A DNA stretch of 64,000 nt from Phycisphaera sp. (GCA_025916675.1 CP098402.1:925205-989204); one strand, 5' to 3'. Positions 35,991-45,191 are shown, counted from the stretch's first letter. The notes: generated by a model not told the origin, from the letters alone. Numbers and translations are program-made.

Positions 35991-36341
35991 CTGCGTATTG
36001 CGCACGAGAACGGCCGGGCCCCTCCTGGCTATGTGGGGCCGAGGAGCCCAGCGTTCATTCAGTGCATATCGTCTGATCATGGGTGTTCCGCTCCCCAGAT
36101 GCCGATCCATGCCGTGATCGCGTCCGTGGTTTGTGTCGCTCTGGCAACGCCCCCTGGACTCTTCCTCTCGCTGCTGTTGAACTGACCCGAACCCTGCCAC
36201 CGCGCCCTTGGACGGGTGCAAGCGGCCGCCGGCTTCCGCGGCGTTATCGAGCTGCGCTCGCTCGCCTTGTGCAGCCGGTTTCCCGGCTAAGCCGGGCGGC
36301 TATCGCTTGACCCGCCAACGACGCGGTGGTTCCCGGGGTTC

Positions 36342-36371
36342 ATGTTCAACACCAACGAAAGGAATCGATCC
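36342..36371 (+). promoter_or_regulatory. Conserved leader before a mobile-element gene, copy 1
   Basis: ATGTTCAACACCAACGAAAG followed by GAATCGATCC and the start codon. Nearly the same leader precedes the gene at 37865. It contains the Shine-Dalgarno (GAAAGGA) and an in-frame upstream ATG. Confidence 0.45.
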
Positions 36372-36698
36372 ATGACCAACGAAACCAACCCACCCATCGA
36401 CCACGTCCGGCTCGGGGCCATCCGCGCCGCGATCTGGCGGAACACCGACTCGCAAGGCCGAAGCCGGTACAACGTGACCTTCGAGCGTGGCTACGTCAAT
36501 CAGAAGGGCGACTGGCAGTCGAGCACGTCCTACGGCCGCGACGACCTGCTGACGCTGGCCAAGGTCGCCGACCTGGCCAACACCCGGATCCACGAGATCC
36601 AGACCGAGGACCGTGAGCACGCGGACCACTCTGGCGAGGGTACCGAGCAACAGGACGTGGCTCGGGCCGCCGCGACCCAACGCACCGCGAGCCGATGA
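36372..36698 (+). CDS. Small accessory protein upstream of ArdC-like gene
   Basis: 108 aa, starting behind AAAGGAA. The core (IRAAIWRNTDSQGRSRYNVT, SYGRDDLLTLAKVADLANTR) resembles a small family found next to ArdC genes on planctomycete mobile elements; no biochemical role is known to me. Its stop overlaps the next ATG (ATGA), so it is translationally coupled to the ArdC-like gene. Confidence 0.65.
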   Translation: MTNETNPPIDHVRLGAIRAAIWRNTDSQGRSRYNVTFERGYVNQKGDWQSSTSYGRDDLLTLAKVADLANTRIHEIQTEDREHADHSGEGTEQQDVARAAATQRTASR

Positions 36699-37642
36699 CC
36701 GAGGGACCAACCCTTGGCGGACCGCCGGCTCAGGCCGGCGGTCTCGCTTCGTCCGCGACGCCCAGCAAGGCCGAGCGGACCAAACAGGTTGCCAAGGACG
36801 CGTTGGATGAACTGGCCAACGCACTCGAAGCTGGCAACTCCGAGCAACTCGACGCGTTCCTGGCCGCGATGGCGAGGTTCCACGCCTACAGCAGCCGGAA
36901 CATCCTCCTCATCCTGAGCCAGAAACCCGACGCGACCCGTGTCGCGGGCTTTCGCACCTGGCAGACGCTGGGCCGTCAGGTGAAGAAGGGCGAGAAGGGG
37001 ATCGCGATCCTCGCACCCATGCTCGTTCGCAAGACGGGGCACGCGAAGGAAACCGACGACGGTGACGATCCCGAGCGGATCCTGCGGTTCCGCGTGGTGC
37101 ACGTGTTCGATATGAGCCAGACCGAGGGGGAGCCGTTGCCCGAGCCCGAGCGAGTCAGCGGCGATCCACGCGAACACCTCAATCGTTTGGAGACCTTTGT
37201 TGTCCAGGCGGGAATCGAGCTGGAGTACGCCGATGATCTTGGATCTGCCGAGGGAACTTCCAGCGGTGGCATGATCCGCATCAAGCGTGGCCTGCCGCCG
37301 GCCGAGCGGTTCTCCGTGCTGGTGCATGAGATGGCCCATGAGATCCTGCACCAAGGCGAGGGCGTGGAGCGCCCAGACAAGACGGTAAGGGAGACCGAAG
37401 CCGAGGCGGTGGCACACGTCGTGGGAAGGGCGATCGGGCTCGAGACCCGCACATCCTCGTCGGACTACATCCGCCTGTATCGCGGTGACTCGCGGACGCT
37501 GGCCGATTCGCTCGACCGCATCCAGCGGGCGGCGTGCTCGATCATCGAGGGCATCGGCCCCGGTGATCGGTCGTCGATCGAGAGCAACGCCGCCCCGTCG
37601 ATCGCACGAGCGACCATCGAGTCGAGGCAGCGCACGCGATGA
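36695..37642 (+). CDS. ardC: ArdC-like antirestriction / zincin protein
   Basis: 315 aa. The N-terminal ssDNA-binding ArdC-N domain is recognisable (FHAYSSRNILLILSQKPDAT, AGFRTWQTLGRQVKKGEKGI), followed by a metallopeptidase domain with HEMAHEILH and a downstream acidic region (ETEAEAVAHVVGRAIGL) that can supply the third ligand. ArdC proteins protect incoming plasmid or ICE DNA from restriction. Its place beside a relaxase supports a conjugative or mobilizable element. Confidence 0.85.
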   Translation: MTEGPTLGGPPAQAGGLASSATPSKAERTKQVAKDALDELANALEAGNSEQLDAFLAAMARFHAYSSRNILLILSQKPDATRVAGFRTWQTLGRQVKKGEKGIAILAPMLVRKTGHAKETDDGDDPERILRFRVVHVFDMSQTEGEPLPEPERVSGDPREHLNRLETFVVQAGIELEYADDLGSAEGTSSGGMIRIKRGLPPAERFSVLVHEMAHEILHQGEGVERPDKTVRETEAEAVAHVVGRAIGLETRTSSSDYIRLYRGDSRTLADSLDRIQRAACSIIEGIGPGDRSSIESNAAPSIARATIESRQRTR

Positions 37643-37833
37643 TCCTCGTTGTCACACGCGATCGTGTGGCGTTCTGCACGCGATCGTTCGCGTCCATACG
37701 CCGGTGTGATCCAACGCTCGCGAATCCTGGCACCGCCCGCCGTGCGGTCAAGGGTCGAGCCGTGCCCCGCCGGGGCTGCGCCCCTCTGCGGCCCTTGCCC
37801 GCCCGGCTCGTTGGCGGTGCCGTGGCGGCGAGC

Positions 37834-37864
37834 ATGTTCAACACACCAACGAAAGGACTTCGAT
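37834..37864 (+). promoter_or_regulatory. Conserved leader before a mobile-element gene, copy 2
   Basis: ATGTTCAACACACCAACGAA continuing AGGACTTCGAT into the start of the next gene. Compared with copy 1 it has a 2-nt insertion, which puts its upstream ATG out of frame with the gene. Confidence 0.45.
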
Positions 37865-38140
37865 ATGACTCTCCGAACCAGACCTTCACCCGACGACCTG
37901 CTGACCTGGGAGGTCAGCGTGGTCCGCACCACTCGAGAGACCCATGTGGTCGAGGCGATCGACGACAATCAAGCCTTCGAGTGCTACCTCAAGGGCGACT
38001 CGATCGACATCTTCGAGGACGAGCTGTGCTCCCACTACGAGGGCACGACGCTGCGGGAAGAGCACCAGGAATCGCTCAGCCACTGGGACTTGCTCGAACT
38101 CCTCGACGTCTCGCTTCCACACGCACGCGATGGGAGGTAG
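37865..38140 (+). CDS. Small acidic hypothetical protein
   Basis: 91 aa behind GAAAGGA. Contains WEVSVVRTTRETHVVEAIDD and CYLKGDSIDIFEDELCSHYE. Acidic and soluble. No family recognised. It is followed 2 bp later by the next gene in the same direction. Confidence 0.6.
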   Translation: MTLRTRPSPDDLLTWEVSVVRTTRETHVVEAIDDNQAFECYLKGDSIDIFEDELCSHYEGTTLREEHQESLSHWDLLELLDVSLPHARDGR

Positions 38141-38142
38141 CC

Positions 38143-38652
38143 ATGACCAGCAATGTATCCAAGTACCCCGAGATCGTGCTTGTTTCGAGCGAGGCCGACG
38201 CCGTTGAGATTCTGCCGTTCTACTGCGCCGAGTGGCACTACATCCCAACGCCCTTGCAACCCGGCCAGCCCGAGATCTATGGCGTGTCGGTGCTTCTGGA
38301 ACTCGCTGGCCGTGGCACCGGCAGATTCGACCTCTCGGATCACGAGGTGCAGCAGCGTCTATTGGAGAACGCAGAGTTCGAGCTGATCGATCCCTCGAAG
38401 ACGGTCATACCGAACGAGTACTCGATCAACTGGGACAACGATCTCCGCCATGAAGCATGGCATGAGCCACCATGGCTCGTCCTTCGGTCGGGCGTCTTCA
38501 CGTGCGTCGTCCACCGCGTGACCGATACGGAAGAATTCCACGTCGTGCTGACCGATGTGCCCGAGGCCGACCGAGATCACGAGCACCCGGAGCAAGCATC
38601 ACGGCGTGTATCCGACATGCTCTTCGCACTCAAGCTCCTGCACGAGTTCTAG
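38143..38652 (+). CDS. Hypothetical protein of the mobile region
   Basis: 169 aa, starting behind GGGAGGT. Soluble, acidic, with no recognised motif (EIVLVSSEADAVEILPFYCA; PPWLVLRSGVFTCVVHRVTD). Likely co-transcribed with the 91-aa gene. Convergent with the relaxase operon. Confidence 0.6.
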   Translation: MTSNVSKYPEIVLVSSEADAVEILPFYCAEWHYIPTPLQPGQPEIYGVSVLLELAGRGTGRFDLSDHEVQQRLLENAEFELIDPSKTVIPNEYSINWDNDLRHEAWHEPPWLVLRSGVFTCVVHRVTDTEEFHVVLTDVPEADRDHEHPEQASRRVSDMLFALKLLHEF

Positions 38653-38691
38653 GAGTCCCTTGCCGCCCGCGGTTCAGCTGCGGGCGGCCCT

Positions 38692-39057
38692 TCATCCTTC
38701 CAAGATCTCGATCTCGATCGCGTCGACCGTGCAGTCACTCGCAAACATCCCGTGCTCACCCTTCGCCTGGACGCTCGTCGCCCGGTGTTGGATGATGGCC
38801 CGGTACAGCTCACCGAGCTTGCGTCCCTTGATCGTGACAACGGCTCCGGAGAACACCAATTCGATTCCACTAGATGGATCGAACATGGCCCTCAGGAGCA
38901 TCGAGTACGGGAACGCGGCCCGATCCCCGCCCGCCAGCACGCAGTCGAGCATGGCGGCGTACCGCTCGCCGGCGTCGAACGACGGCTGCTCGTCCTCGAC
39001 GGCGACGCGGGATGATGCTCCCGCGTACCGCTCGATCAGGTCACGGCTATCGCCCAC
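38692..39057 (-). CDS. Hypothetical protein coupled to the relaxase
   Basis: 121 aa, overlapping the end of the relaxase gene by 11 bp, so translation is probably coupled. Contains SMLLRAMFDPSSGIELVFSG and VVTIKGRKLGELYRAIIQHR, a PilZ- or plasmid-accessory-like small domain at best. Unknown function. Confidence 0.6.
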   Translation of the reverse strand: MGDSRDLIERYAGASSRVAVEDEQPSFDAGERYAAMLDCVLAGGDRAAFPYSMLLRAMFDPSSGIELVFSGAVVTIKGRKLGELYRAIIQHRATSVQAKGEHGMFASDCTVDAIEIEILEG

Positions 39058-41878
39058 GGCTCAGTCCCTGACCGGGTCCCTGGCGTTGACGCGAGCGTGC
39101 CCGGCGGCGGCTGCGGACGCGTTCAATCCGTGCGTTCAACGCGGCCCGGATCTTCGTGCCCCGCCGCACGCTGGCGAACAGGGCCAGGGATCGCTGTTGG
39201 TTCTGCGAGTGCGAGAGCTGTCGGTCCGGCAGTGGGGGTGTGAGTGGGGGTGGGGGGCCGCCGACCAGCTCGGTCGCACTCACACGCGATCGATCACGCG
39301 AGACGGACTTCAGCAGTCGGTTCGCATCATCGGTGAAGACGGTGACCGCCTTGCGGCCCCTGGTCACCGACGTGTAGAACTGCTTCTTGTCCGCCGCCCC
39401 GGCCGAATCGCTGGACTGGGCCAGTATGAGGTGGTCGATGGTCCGGCCCTGGGAGCCGAAGCTGGTGACGCAGTAGCCGTGGGCGATGTGGCCGAAGCCC
39501 TTGGGCAGCGTCCAGCCGTTGGTAAGCTTGATCTTGCCATCTCTTGTCAGACCGGTGACCCCGTAGATGGTCCCGTTGTTCAGGCGGTGCTTGCCATCGT
39601 GGGTGCGGCCGTTCTTCGTGATCCTGACCTGGTCGCCCCTGGTGATGCCCAGCGATCGCTTCTCGTACACCTCGAAGCGCTTGGCGAGCTTCAGCGGCAG
39701 CGTGATCTCCTGGCTATCACGCTGCCGTGTCGCCGTCACCGTCCGGGCGGAGACGCCCGTCACCATCACCCGATCCGATCGCCGCGTCCCGCCAGGGATG
39801 TTTTGGTGGAACTCCACCACGTCGCCGGGCCGGTACACGGTCGCGTCGGCCTTCTCGGCCTCGGTGAGCTGCCGGGGGCGGAGTTGCTCGATCACGGAGT
39901 CGCGTTGCCCGATGAGCTTCTCGTCCCGGAGACGCTCGCGGATCTGATCGGTGACCGCCCGTCCCTCGCCGTGCGTGGGGGAGACCACCAGGGCCGTGCG
40001 GCCGCTGGTGACCGTGTCCAGGTAGGTGCCGGCGAGCTCGGTGGCCCGAGTGTCGTCGCCGACCTCGCGGATGGCCCCCATGTCTTTCAGAGCCGCGAAT
40101 CCTCGTTCGAGATCCCCGGCGTTCAGCCGTGAGCACGCCTCGCGGTACGCCTCGTGCTGCTGGCGACGCACGGTCCTGACCTCGGCCGGTGTAATTCCGC
40201 CATGGACTTCCAGCAGCCTCATCGCGTCGCCGCGGGCGACGCTGCTGTGCTGGGCGGTGTCCCCGGTGAGCAGGAGCCGTGCGTCCAGGCGATCGGCCAT
40301 CCTCACCAGCTTCGCCATGTCCGGCGTGCTCAGGAGGCCCGCCTCATCGACCCAGACGACCTGGCCCTTGAGGCGGTGCTGCAGGTCGGTGTTCTGCAGG
40401 ACGCTGGCGACGGTCTGGGCGGTGTCGAATCCGTCGCCACGCAGGACCTCGTGCGTCGCCATGGCGGTGGGGGCCGCCGGCTGGACACGCAGCCCGAGCG
40501 CCTCGATCGCCGAGACGACCTCTTGCATCAGCCGGGTCTTGCCGACGCCGGCCCGGCCGCGGATGGCGACGACGCCGTCGGTCGACTCAAGGACGTGACG
40601 CACGGCGAGTTGTTGTTCCTCGCTCAGCTCGGTGTCCTGGCACTCGTGATGCTTCGCGAGCGGATCGAAGCGTCCCCGGCCCTCGCGGACGGTCTCCAGC
40701 ATCGCCCGCTCTTCCTCGAGCACTCGGGGTGTGGTCACCATCGCCGTGCCATCGATGCTGCCACGCAGCACCTCGCCCTCGGCGACGCGGGCCTCCAGGT
40801 GGGCCCGGGCCGATTCGGGCGTCATCCCGCCGGTTGATCGCTCCATCGTCGCCGCGAGCAACGCCCGCTCGGTGACGGTCGATTGGCGAGCAAGCAGGTG
40901 CTCGGTCGCTGAGCGGAACGCGGTGTCGAGTTCGACTGGTCGGTCACGATCGGTTGGTTGGTCCTTCGCCGTATCGCTCGTGTGTTCCAGTTGCTCCCGG
41001 ATCTCACCGGGCAATCGTTCCCGCCACGCTTGCCGGAGATCTTCCATCGACGCGACCGCCAGCTTGTGCTGCCGCGTCTGGGCCCCGAGCTCGGCCTTCT
41101 GCTCGGCGTTGGTGATGCCACGCTCCTTGGCCAGTTTCTCGATCTCGTCGGTCCGCCGGCTGAAGGCCCGGATGGCCGCCTCGGGGATCCCCGCGATTTC
41201 CCAGCCGCCGCCGCGACGCTCGACGTCGTAGCCAAGGCCAACCAGCTTCTCCTTCAAACGGGCCTGCTGGGCGGCCTGGAAGTACGGGGCGTCGGTCTTG
41301 ATCCTCCCGAGGTCGGCCGCCTTCCAGCGGGATTCCTCCTGATCCCACGTCGCGTTGAACACCACGCAGTGCACGTGGGCCTGGGGGTCGGGGATGCCAC
41401 CGACCGGTCGTGCGGTGAAGTGGGTGAACTCGGCCCAGAGGAGGTTGGAAGTGGGGCGGTTGTGGTCGGCGCCGCCGCGACGCACCCGCGTCTCGGCGTC
41501 CGCCTCCAGCTCCCGCATGGTCTCCCGCACCGACTCGCGGAAGGCCTCGGCGATCCGTCGGTCGCCGCCGAGATCCATCGCGAGGCTCACCGACTTCGGA
41601 ACGCTCCATGTGAGGTCGTAGCCGACGCGTCGCTGGTCCTTGGTGCGGGGCGTGAGCGGCTCCCCCGTTTGGGGGATGCGGTTATCACAGAGCGACTCGA
41701 AGGCGTCCCGGGTGACCAGGCCCGAGAGCCCAAACCGCTCGGCGGCCAGGCCGCCCCATTCGCCCACGACCTCCTGGTCGAGGACCTTCTCGTCGGCGTA
41801 GTACTCGCCGCGGGACAAAGCCTCACGAAAGTACGACTTCGCTCCCTCGGCGGAGACGATGGTGGTCATCCGCAGCAT
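39047..41878 (-). CDS. MobF-family relaxase/helicase (TrwC/TraI-type)
   Basis: 943 aa. The ATG at 41878 gives MLRMTTIVSAEGAKSYF, as expected for this family; the ORF upstream begins at a TTG. The relaxase domain has the tyrosine pair in GEYYADEK and the metal-binding PQAHVHCVVFN. The helicase domain has Walker A RGRAGVGKTRLMQE, Walker B VVWVDEAGLLS and a RecD-type C-terminal domain with VTSFGSQGRTIDHL and FYTSVTRGRKAVTVF. It nicks oriT and unwinds the transferred strand. No type IV secretion genes are in the window apart from the distant TraD-like ATPase at 59675. Confidence 0.92.
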   Translation of the reverse strand: MLRMTTIVSAEGAKSYFREALSRGEYYADEKVLDQEVVGEWGGLAAERFGLSGLVTRDAFESLCDNRIPQTGEPLTPRTKDQRRVGYDLTWSVPKSVSLAMDLGGDRRIAEAFRESVRETMRELEADAETRVRRGGADHNRPTSNLLWAEFTHFTARPVGGIPDPQAHVHCVVFNATWDQEESRWKAADLGRIKTDAPYFQAAQQARLKEKLVGLGYDVERRGGGWEIAGIPEAAIRAFSRRTDEIEKLAKERGITNAEQKAELGAQTRQHKLAVASMEDLRQAWRERLPGEIREQLEHTSDTAKDQPTDRDRPVELDTAFRSATEHLLARQSTVTERALLAATMERSTGGMTPESARAHLEARVAEGEVLRGSIDGTAMVTTPRVLEEERAMLETVREGRGRFDPLAKHHECQDTELSEEQQLAVRHVLESTDGVVAIRGRAGVGKTRLMQEVVSAIEALGLRVQPAAPTAMATHEVLRGDGFDTAQTVASVLQNTDLQHRLKGQVVWVDEAGLLSTPDMAKLVRMADRLDARLLLTGDTAQHSSVARGDAMRLLEVHGGITPAEVRTVRRQQHEAYREACSRLNAGDLERGFAALKDMGAIREVGDDTRATELAGTYLDTVTSGRTALVVSPTHGEGRAVTDQIRERLRDEKLIGQRDSVIEQLRPRQLTEAEKADATVYRPGDVVEFHQNIPGGTRRSDRVMVTGVSARTVTATRQRDSQEITLPLKLAKRFEVYEKRSLGITRGDQVRITKNGRTHDGKHRLNNGTIYGVTGLTRDGKIKLTNGWTLPKGFGHIAHGYCVTSFGSQGRTIDHLILAQSSDSAGAADKKQFYTSVTRGRKAVTVFTDDANRLLKSVSRDRSRVSATELVGGPPPPLTPPLPDRQLSHSQNQQRSLALFASVRRGTKIRAALNARIERVRSRRRARSRQRQGPGQGLSRGR

Positions 41879-42211
41879 GTCGAGATGTCTCAAGCGTTGA
41901 TGGAGAACAAGATTCGGTTCGCCAGATCATCACCGAAGACTGCCACCCGATCAAGGCCAAGTCGCCATCTCAGCAGCAAGTGGGTTCCGCCAGATTCTCT
42001 TCATATTCCGAGAGAAACACATGCATCCGTACCCAAGGCTCTGCAATCTGACCGTGCTCTGAGTCCCACGAGATTCTCCGCATGAGAAGAGTAAATCCTG
42101 CAGGCGTCTCTCCGAAGCGGGGCTTTGGAGGAAGAGATCGCTCGAGAGTTGCGATGCACTTTGTGCTTGGCACGGCGTAGCTGGTTGTGCTATGCACTTC
42201 AGCATTCGGGG

Positions 42212-42319
42212 GCTTCAATCCCCATACTGAACCCGCCGTTGAGGCCGGGCGGCAGTCGCTATGTCCAGGACGTTTCGTCTAAAGGCACTGCGCCCCGCGT
42301 TCAGTATGGGGATTGAAGC
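42212..42319. promoter_or_regulatory. Perfect 21-bp inverted repeat between relaxase and HTH genes
   Basis: Arms 42212-42232 and 42299-42319 are exact reverse complements separated by 66 bp; a smaller GC stem (CCGCC...GGCGG) lies inside the left half. It sits in the 472-bp gap in front of both the relaxase (minus) and the XRE gene (plus, start 32 bp after the right arm). It is a candidate oriT, operator or cruciform. The rest of the gap (41879-42211) shows no gene. Confidence 0.5.
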
Positions 42320-42350
42320 GTCCGGCCACCGGAGTGAGGAAACCAGACGC

Positions 42351-42620
42351 ATGGCGGATCGGCAAGACGCTATCTACGACCACGCATCATTCGAGGATGA
42401 GGTCCGCAAGACGATCGGTAGACGCTTGCGAGAGGTCAGGCAATCCCACTGGATCACACGTGCCCAACTGGCCAAATGCGTGGGTGTGAGCCGCCAGACG
42501 ATCCACAGGTACGAATCTGGACAGAGCCGCATCGCCGCCGAGCGGCTCGTGCTGCTGGCGGTCACTCTGGGGGAGCCGGTCGAGCGTTTCCTGCCGGAAT
42601 TGGGGCTGGCATGTAACTGA
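42351..42620 (+). CDS. XRE-family HTH regulator
   Basis: 89 aa, starting behind GGAGTGAGG. Helix-turn-helix IGRRLREVRQSHWITRAQLA / KCVGVSRQTIHRYESGQSRI fills most of the protein, so it is a stand-alone Cro/CI-type regulator. The perfect inverted repeat just upstream is the obvious candidate for autoregulation. Confidence 0.8.
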   Translation: MADRQDAIYDHASFEDEVRKTIGRRLREVRQSHWITRAQLAKCVGVSRQTIHRYESGQSRIAAERLVLLAVTLGEPVERFLPELGLACN

Positions 42621-42891
42621 CCGGATGTGGCCGCCGAGACCGTGCCTTCCCGCCTGATCCCTGATACCCATGCAGGTTCCTCTCCCCAATGACGCGTCGT
42701 GGCTGTGTCCGGCCTCCTGAATTCCGTGCCATCCGATCATTTGAGCCGGGTTTAGGGTCGAGGGAAATAGACATGTTGAGCAAAGGCTTCGTCGTCGGGC
42801 TGGCCGAGATCCGTGGTTAGACGCGAAACCACACGAACACACATCGTCCGTGATGTCCAGCCCTTTGAAGCCGACGTATGATGGCTTGCCA

Positions 42892-43287
42892 ATGACTGAG
42901 ATCAGCGAGAACACCTTTCGGGCCGCGGTCGATCACGAGACGGCCCAGAGCGTCTCTCAGATGCTGGCGGATACCGAGACGCTTGACGACGTCTGGCACC
43001 TGTACGGCCTCACGCAGGGTGCTTCGGCGACGGGTGAAGATCCCGTTGACACAGGCAAGCGGACATTTGTGCGAAGGCTGCAAGAGCTACGAGCGATCTT
43101 CTGCGCGAACCCGAGCATCCGTGCGATCGTTCATAATCCGGCCCTCGACAAGGAGATTGACCTAGCGACCGTGCTGGCCGGCGTGCTCCTCCACCAGCAG
43201 TATCCTGGCACCCAGGTCGCAGTGATCGCCGTTTTGGTCGCGAAGATCGGAGTCATCCGCCTCTGCTCTGAGACCTACATGCCTTGA
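42892..43287 (+). CDS. Small helical partner of the HEXXH metalloprotease
   Basis: 131 aa from ATG 42892; alternative GTG/ATG at 42850 and 42853, with no strong Shine-Dalgarno at either. It ends with a hydrophobic helix (ATVLAGVLLHQQYPGTQVAV, then IAVLVAKIGVIRLC), a tail style seen in small effector-associated proteins of bacterial conflict systems. Family not firmly recognised. Its TGA overlaps the TTG start of the protease gene, so the two are made together. Confidence 0.6.
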   Translation: MTEISENTFRAAVDHETAQSVSQMLADTETLDDVWHLYGLTQGASATGEDPVDTGKRTFVRRLQELRAIFCANPSIRAIVHNPALDKEIDLATVLAGVLLHQQYPGTQVAVIAVLVAKIGVIRLCSETYMP

Positions 43288-44585
43288 GCGAGCGAACAAC
43301 GGCAAGCTACTTGCTGTCGGTATGGCGACGTATCGCTCCGGATGCGGATCGTTCGCTGGCGATCCACGCCGCAAACGAGTTCTACAAGCGCGAGATCCAT
43401 GACCCGGAGTCGCTCCAGCGACTCGTCGATGCTTTGGGCCGGGCACTCTCTGAGATTCACACGGACTTTGCCCAAGCGTTCGACTACTCCTGGATAATCG
43501 AACCGCACCCAGACCTCTACCATCCAGCGGCGGAGTCTCTGTACCAGTTGCATGTCATCGACTGTGCGGCCACGCTCTGGGACGCGTGTCCGCCCGAGAA
43601 TCGTGAGTCGGAAGCGTTCAGCGACTTGATGGCTCGCTATTCGCGCCTCTGGGGCGGAGTCGGCAGCACGTCGCCGAAGGCCAGAAATGAGGATGGCGTG
43701 CGATTCGTGATTGTCCCGTTCGGCTGGGACCAGCACCTCCACATCGCCCTCGACGGACTAATGGCGTTCTCGCCCTCTTTGATGCCCGAAGACGTGGTTG
43801 TGGTCCGATCAGTCGCCGATCCAGCATTCTCGCCCGAAGATGCGATCCCGTCATGGAATGCCCTCCTCGCGAGGGCCCTCGCGACCGAACTCGGTTGCCA
43901 TGAGCTCTTGACCCCGCTCTGTGTACAGAGATTCGTTGCAGAGGTACCACAGCTCCAGCGTGCGAGTTCCATGCGAAATCGTGTTGATGTTATCGATGTC
44001 CAGTTGTCGAGGTGTTCGCTTGCGATGCTATTCTCGATCGCGCACGAGGTCGGGCATCATCTGAGCGAGGTGTTTCCATCGCTTGAAGGAGAGGACACCG
44101 AGGTGCATGCCGATCGGCTTGCGATGAACGCTCTCTGGGGCTGCCCCGGATCCGCAAGGAGCTTGAAGGGCACCGACGAACCCGACGATACGCTCACGTT
44201 GCTTTCCGGAGGATTGTTCTTTGCTGCCGTTGAGATTGGTGTTACAGCAGAACACGCTGTCCGCTGCTATGTCAACCAGGCGAACACACGTTCCGCATCA
44301 CTGGGAGAGCGGATGACGGCTTGGGTCACGACGATCGAGCAGATTGTGCTCGGCCACCCGGAGTTGCGGTATGCGGCCGACGCTGCGTATGCGATTTATT
44401 CGGCGTCTCGCACCTACAGCGAGGAGTTTGCTCAGTATTTGCTTTCGGTGCTGGGCGATGTGCTTCCGATCGCTCGTGAGATCGTGGATGAGCTGCACAA
44501 GGACAACCCAGATTTGCACGATATCCCGTTGCTCGAGCGCAGGCTCATCGCGGAGGAGGACGAATCCACTTCTCATTTGATGTAG
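43284..44585 (+). CDS. HEXXH-type putative zinc metalloprotease
   Basis: 433 aa, TTG start overlapping the previous stop. Residues around 255 read LFSIAHEVGHHLSEVF, a zincin HEXXH motif, followed by EDTEVHADRLAMNALW about 15 residues later, which supplies a Glu ligand as in gluzincin-like peptidases. No signal peptide, so it acts in the cytoplasm. The N-terminal 200 residues are an unrecognised helical domain. With its small partner it resembles two-gene conflict or defence units; that is inference. Confidence 0.7.
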   Translation: MSERTTASYLLSVWRRIAPDADRSLAIHAANEFYKREIHDPESLQRLVDALGRALSEIHTDFAQAFDYSWIIEPHPDLYHPAAESLYQLHVIDCAATLWDACPPENRESEAFSDLMARYSRLWGGVGSTSPKARNEDGVRFVIVPFGWDQHLHIALDGLMAFSPSLMPEDVVVVRSVADPAFSPEDAIPSWNALLARALATELGCHELLTPLCVQRFVAEVPQLQRASSMRNRVDVIDVQLSRCSLAMLFSIAHEVGHHLSEVFPSLEGEDTEVHADRLAMNALWGCPGSARSLKGTDEPDDTLTLLSGGLFFAAVEIGVTAEHAVRCYVNQANTRSASLGERMTAWVTTIEQIVLGHPELRYAADAAYAIYSASRTYSEEFAQYLLSVLGDVLPIAREIVDELHKDNPDLHDIPLLERRLIAEEDESTSHLM

Positions 44586-44618
44586 AGAGATTTTGGCAAC
44601 GCAGACGCTCGGCAAACA

Positions 44619-45077
44619 TTAGTACCGCAGCACAATCACGAAGAGGAAGAACCACAGGAGGCACAGAAGACCCAGGCTCACACCGCAGAGTTTTAATCCC
44701 CCTTTGTACGCTTCGCTTGTATGTGTCTCTTTGGCAACAGAAGCCGCGATTGGCGCAGACAGGGCATCAGAGACAGAGAGAGATTTCGTGAGAGCATCTG
44801 AGAGCTTCTGTATTCGAGTGGTATGTTAGCACAGATCGTCAAACACAAACATGGTCACGGCAACACCAAAAGCACTAAGCACAGCAAAGAGCACGGTAGT
44901 GCCAGCGAGCAAAGCCGTGATTCCGGCTGAATCACTCTTCTCGAAATAGCCTACTGCCAACAGGCCAGCGTTCAGCGTCCAGAAGAACGCATACCACGTG
45001 AAATACGTGGTGAGTACAGTTCGCAGATGCGTGTTGAGCTGTTCGAGCTGCTTGTGAGCAAAGTCATTGGCGCCCAT
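44619..45077 (-). pseudogene. Small membrane protein split by an in-frame TAA
   Basis: The first 83 codons (from 45077) give two hydrophobic segments (TYFTWYAFFWTLNAGLLAVG; ITALLAGTTVLFAVLSAFGV) and end DDLC-TAA at 44826. The same frame then continues without interruption for 68 codons (HTTRIQKLSDALTKSLSVSD ... LGLLCLLWFFLFVIVLRY) to TAA at 44619, with another membrane segment and no start codon of its own. The simplest reading is one ~150-aa membrane protein carrying a nonsense mutation. The shorter 83-aa product (44826-45077) may still be made. Confidence 0.55.
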
Positions 45078-45191
45078 TGATGGTCCTTGATCAGAGGATT
45101 GTTGGAAAAATCTGCGGTGGGAATCATATCTTGCGTATCGGACTGTGCGCGACCTAGTTAGCAGTGTGGACCAGCCGAAGCTGGGCCATGT

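Larger units (their letters stand above)
35350..36341. other. Gene-poor region of relic repeats
   Basis: About 1 kb with no convincing gene. From left to right: the LuxR upstream region, a small GC stem at about 35485-35515, a CCCCCTA-AA-TAGGGGG palindrome, inverted repeat copy E, a tRNA-3'-like fragment and two tandem IS3 ends. The part from about 36000 to 36341 shows nothing recognisable beyond GC-rich inverted segments. Confidence 0.55.

Noticed and set aside
38555-40132. 525-aa plus-strand open frame
   Set aside because: Antisense of the MobF relaxase gene.
40958-42085. 375-aa plus-strand open frame
   Set aside because: Antisense of the relaxase N-terminal domain; no start signals.
42212-42319. 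CRISPR array (GGGATTGAAG-like repeat ends)
   Set aside because: Only two copies, and they are inverted, not direct; no spacers and no cas genes.
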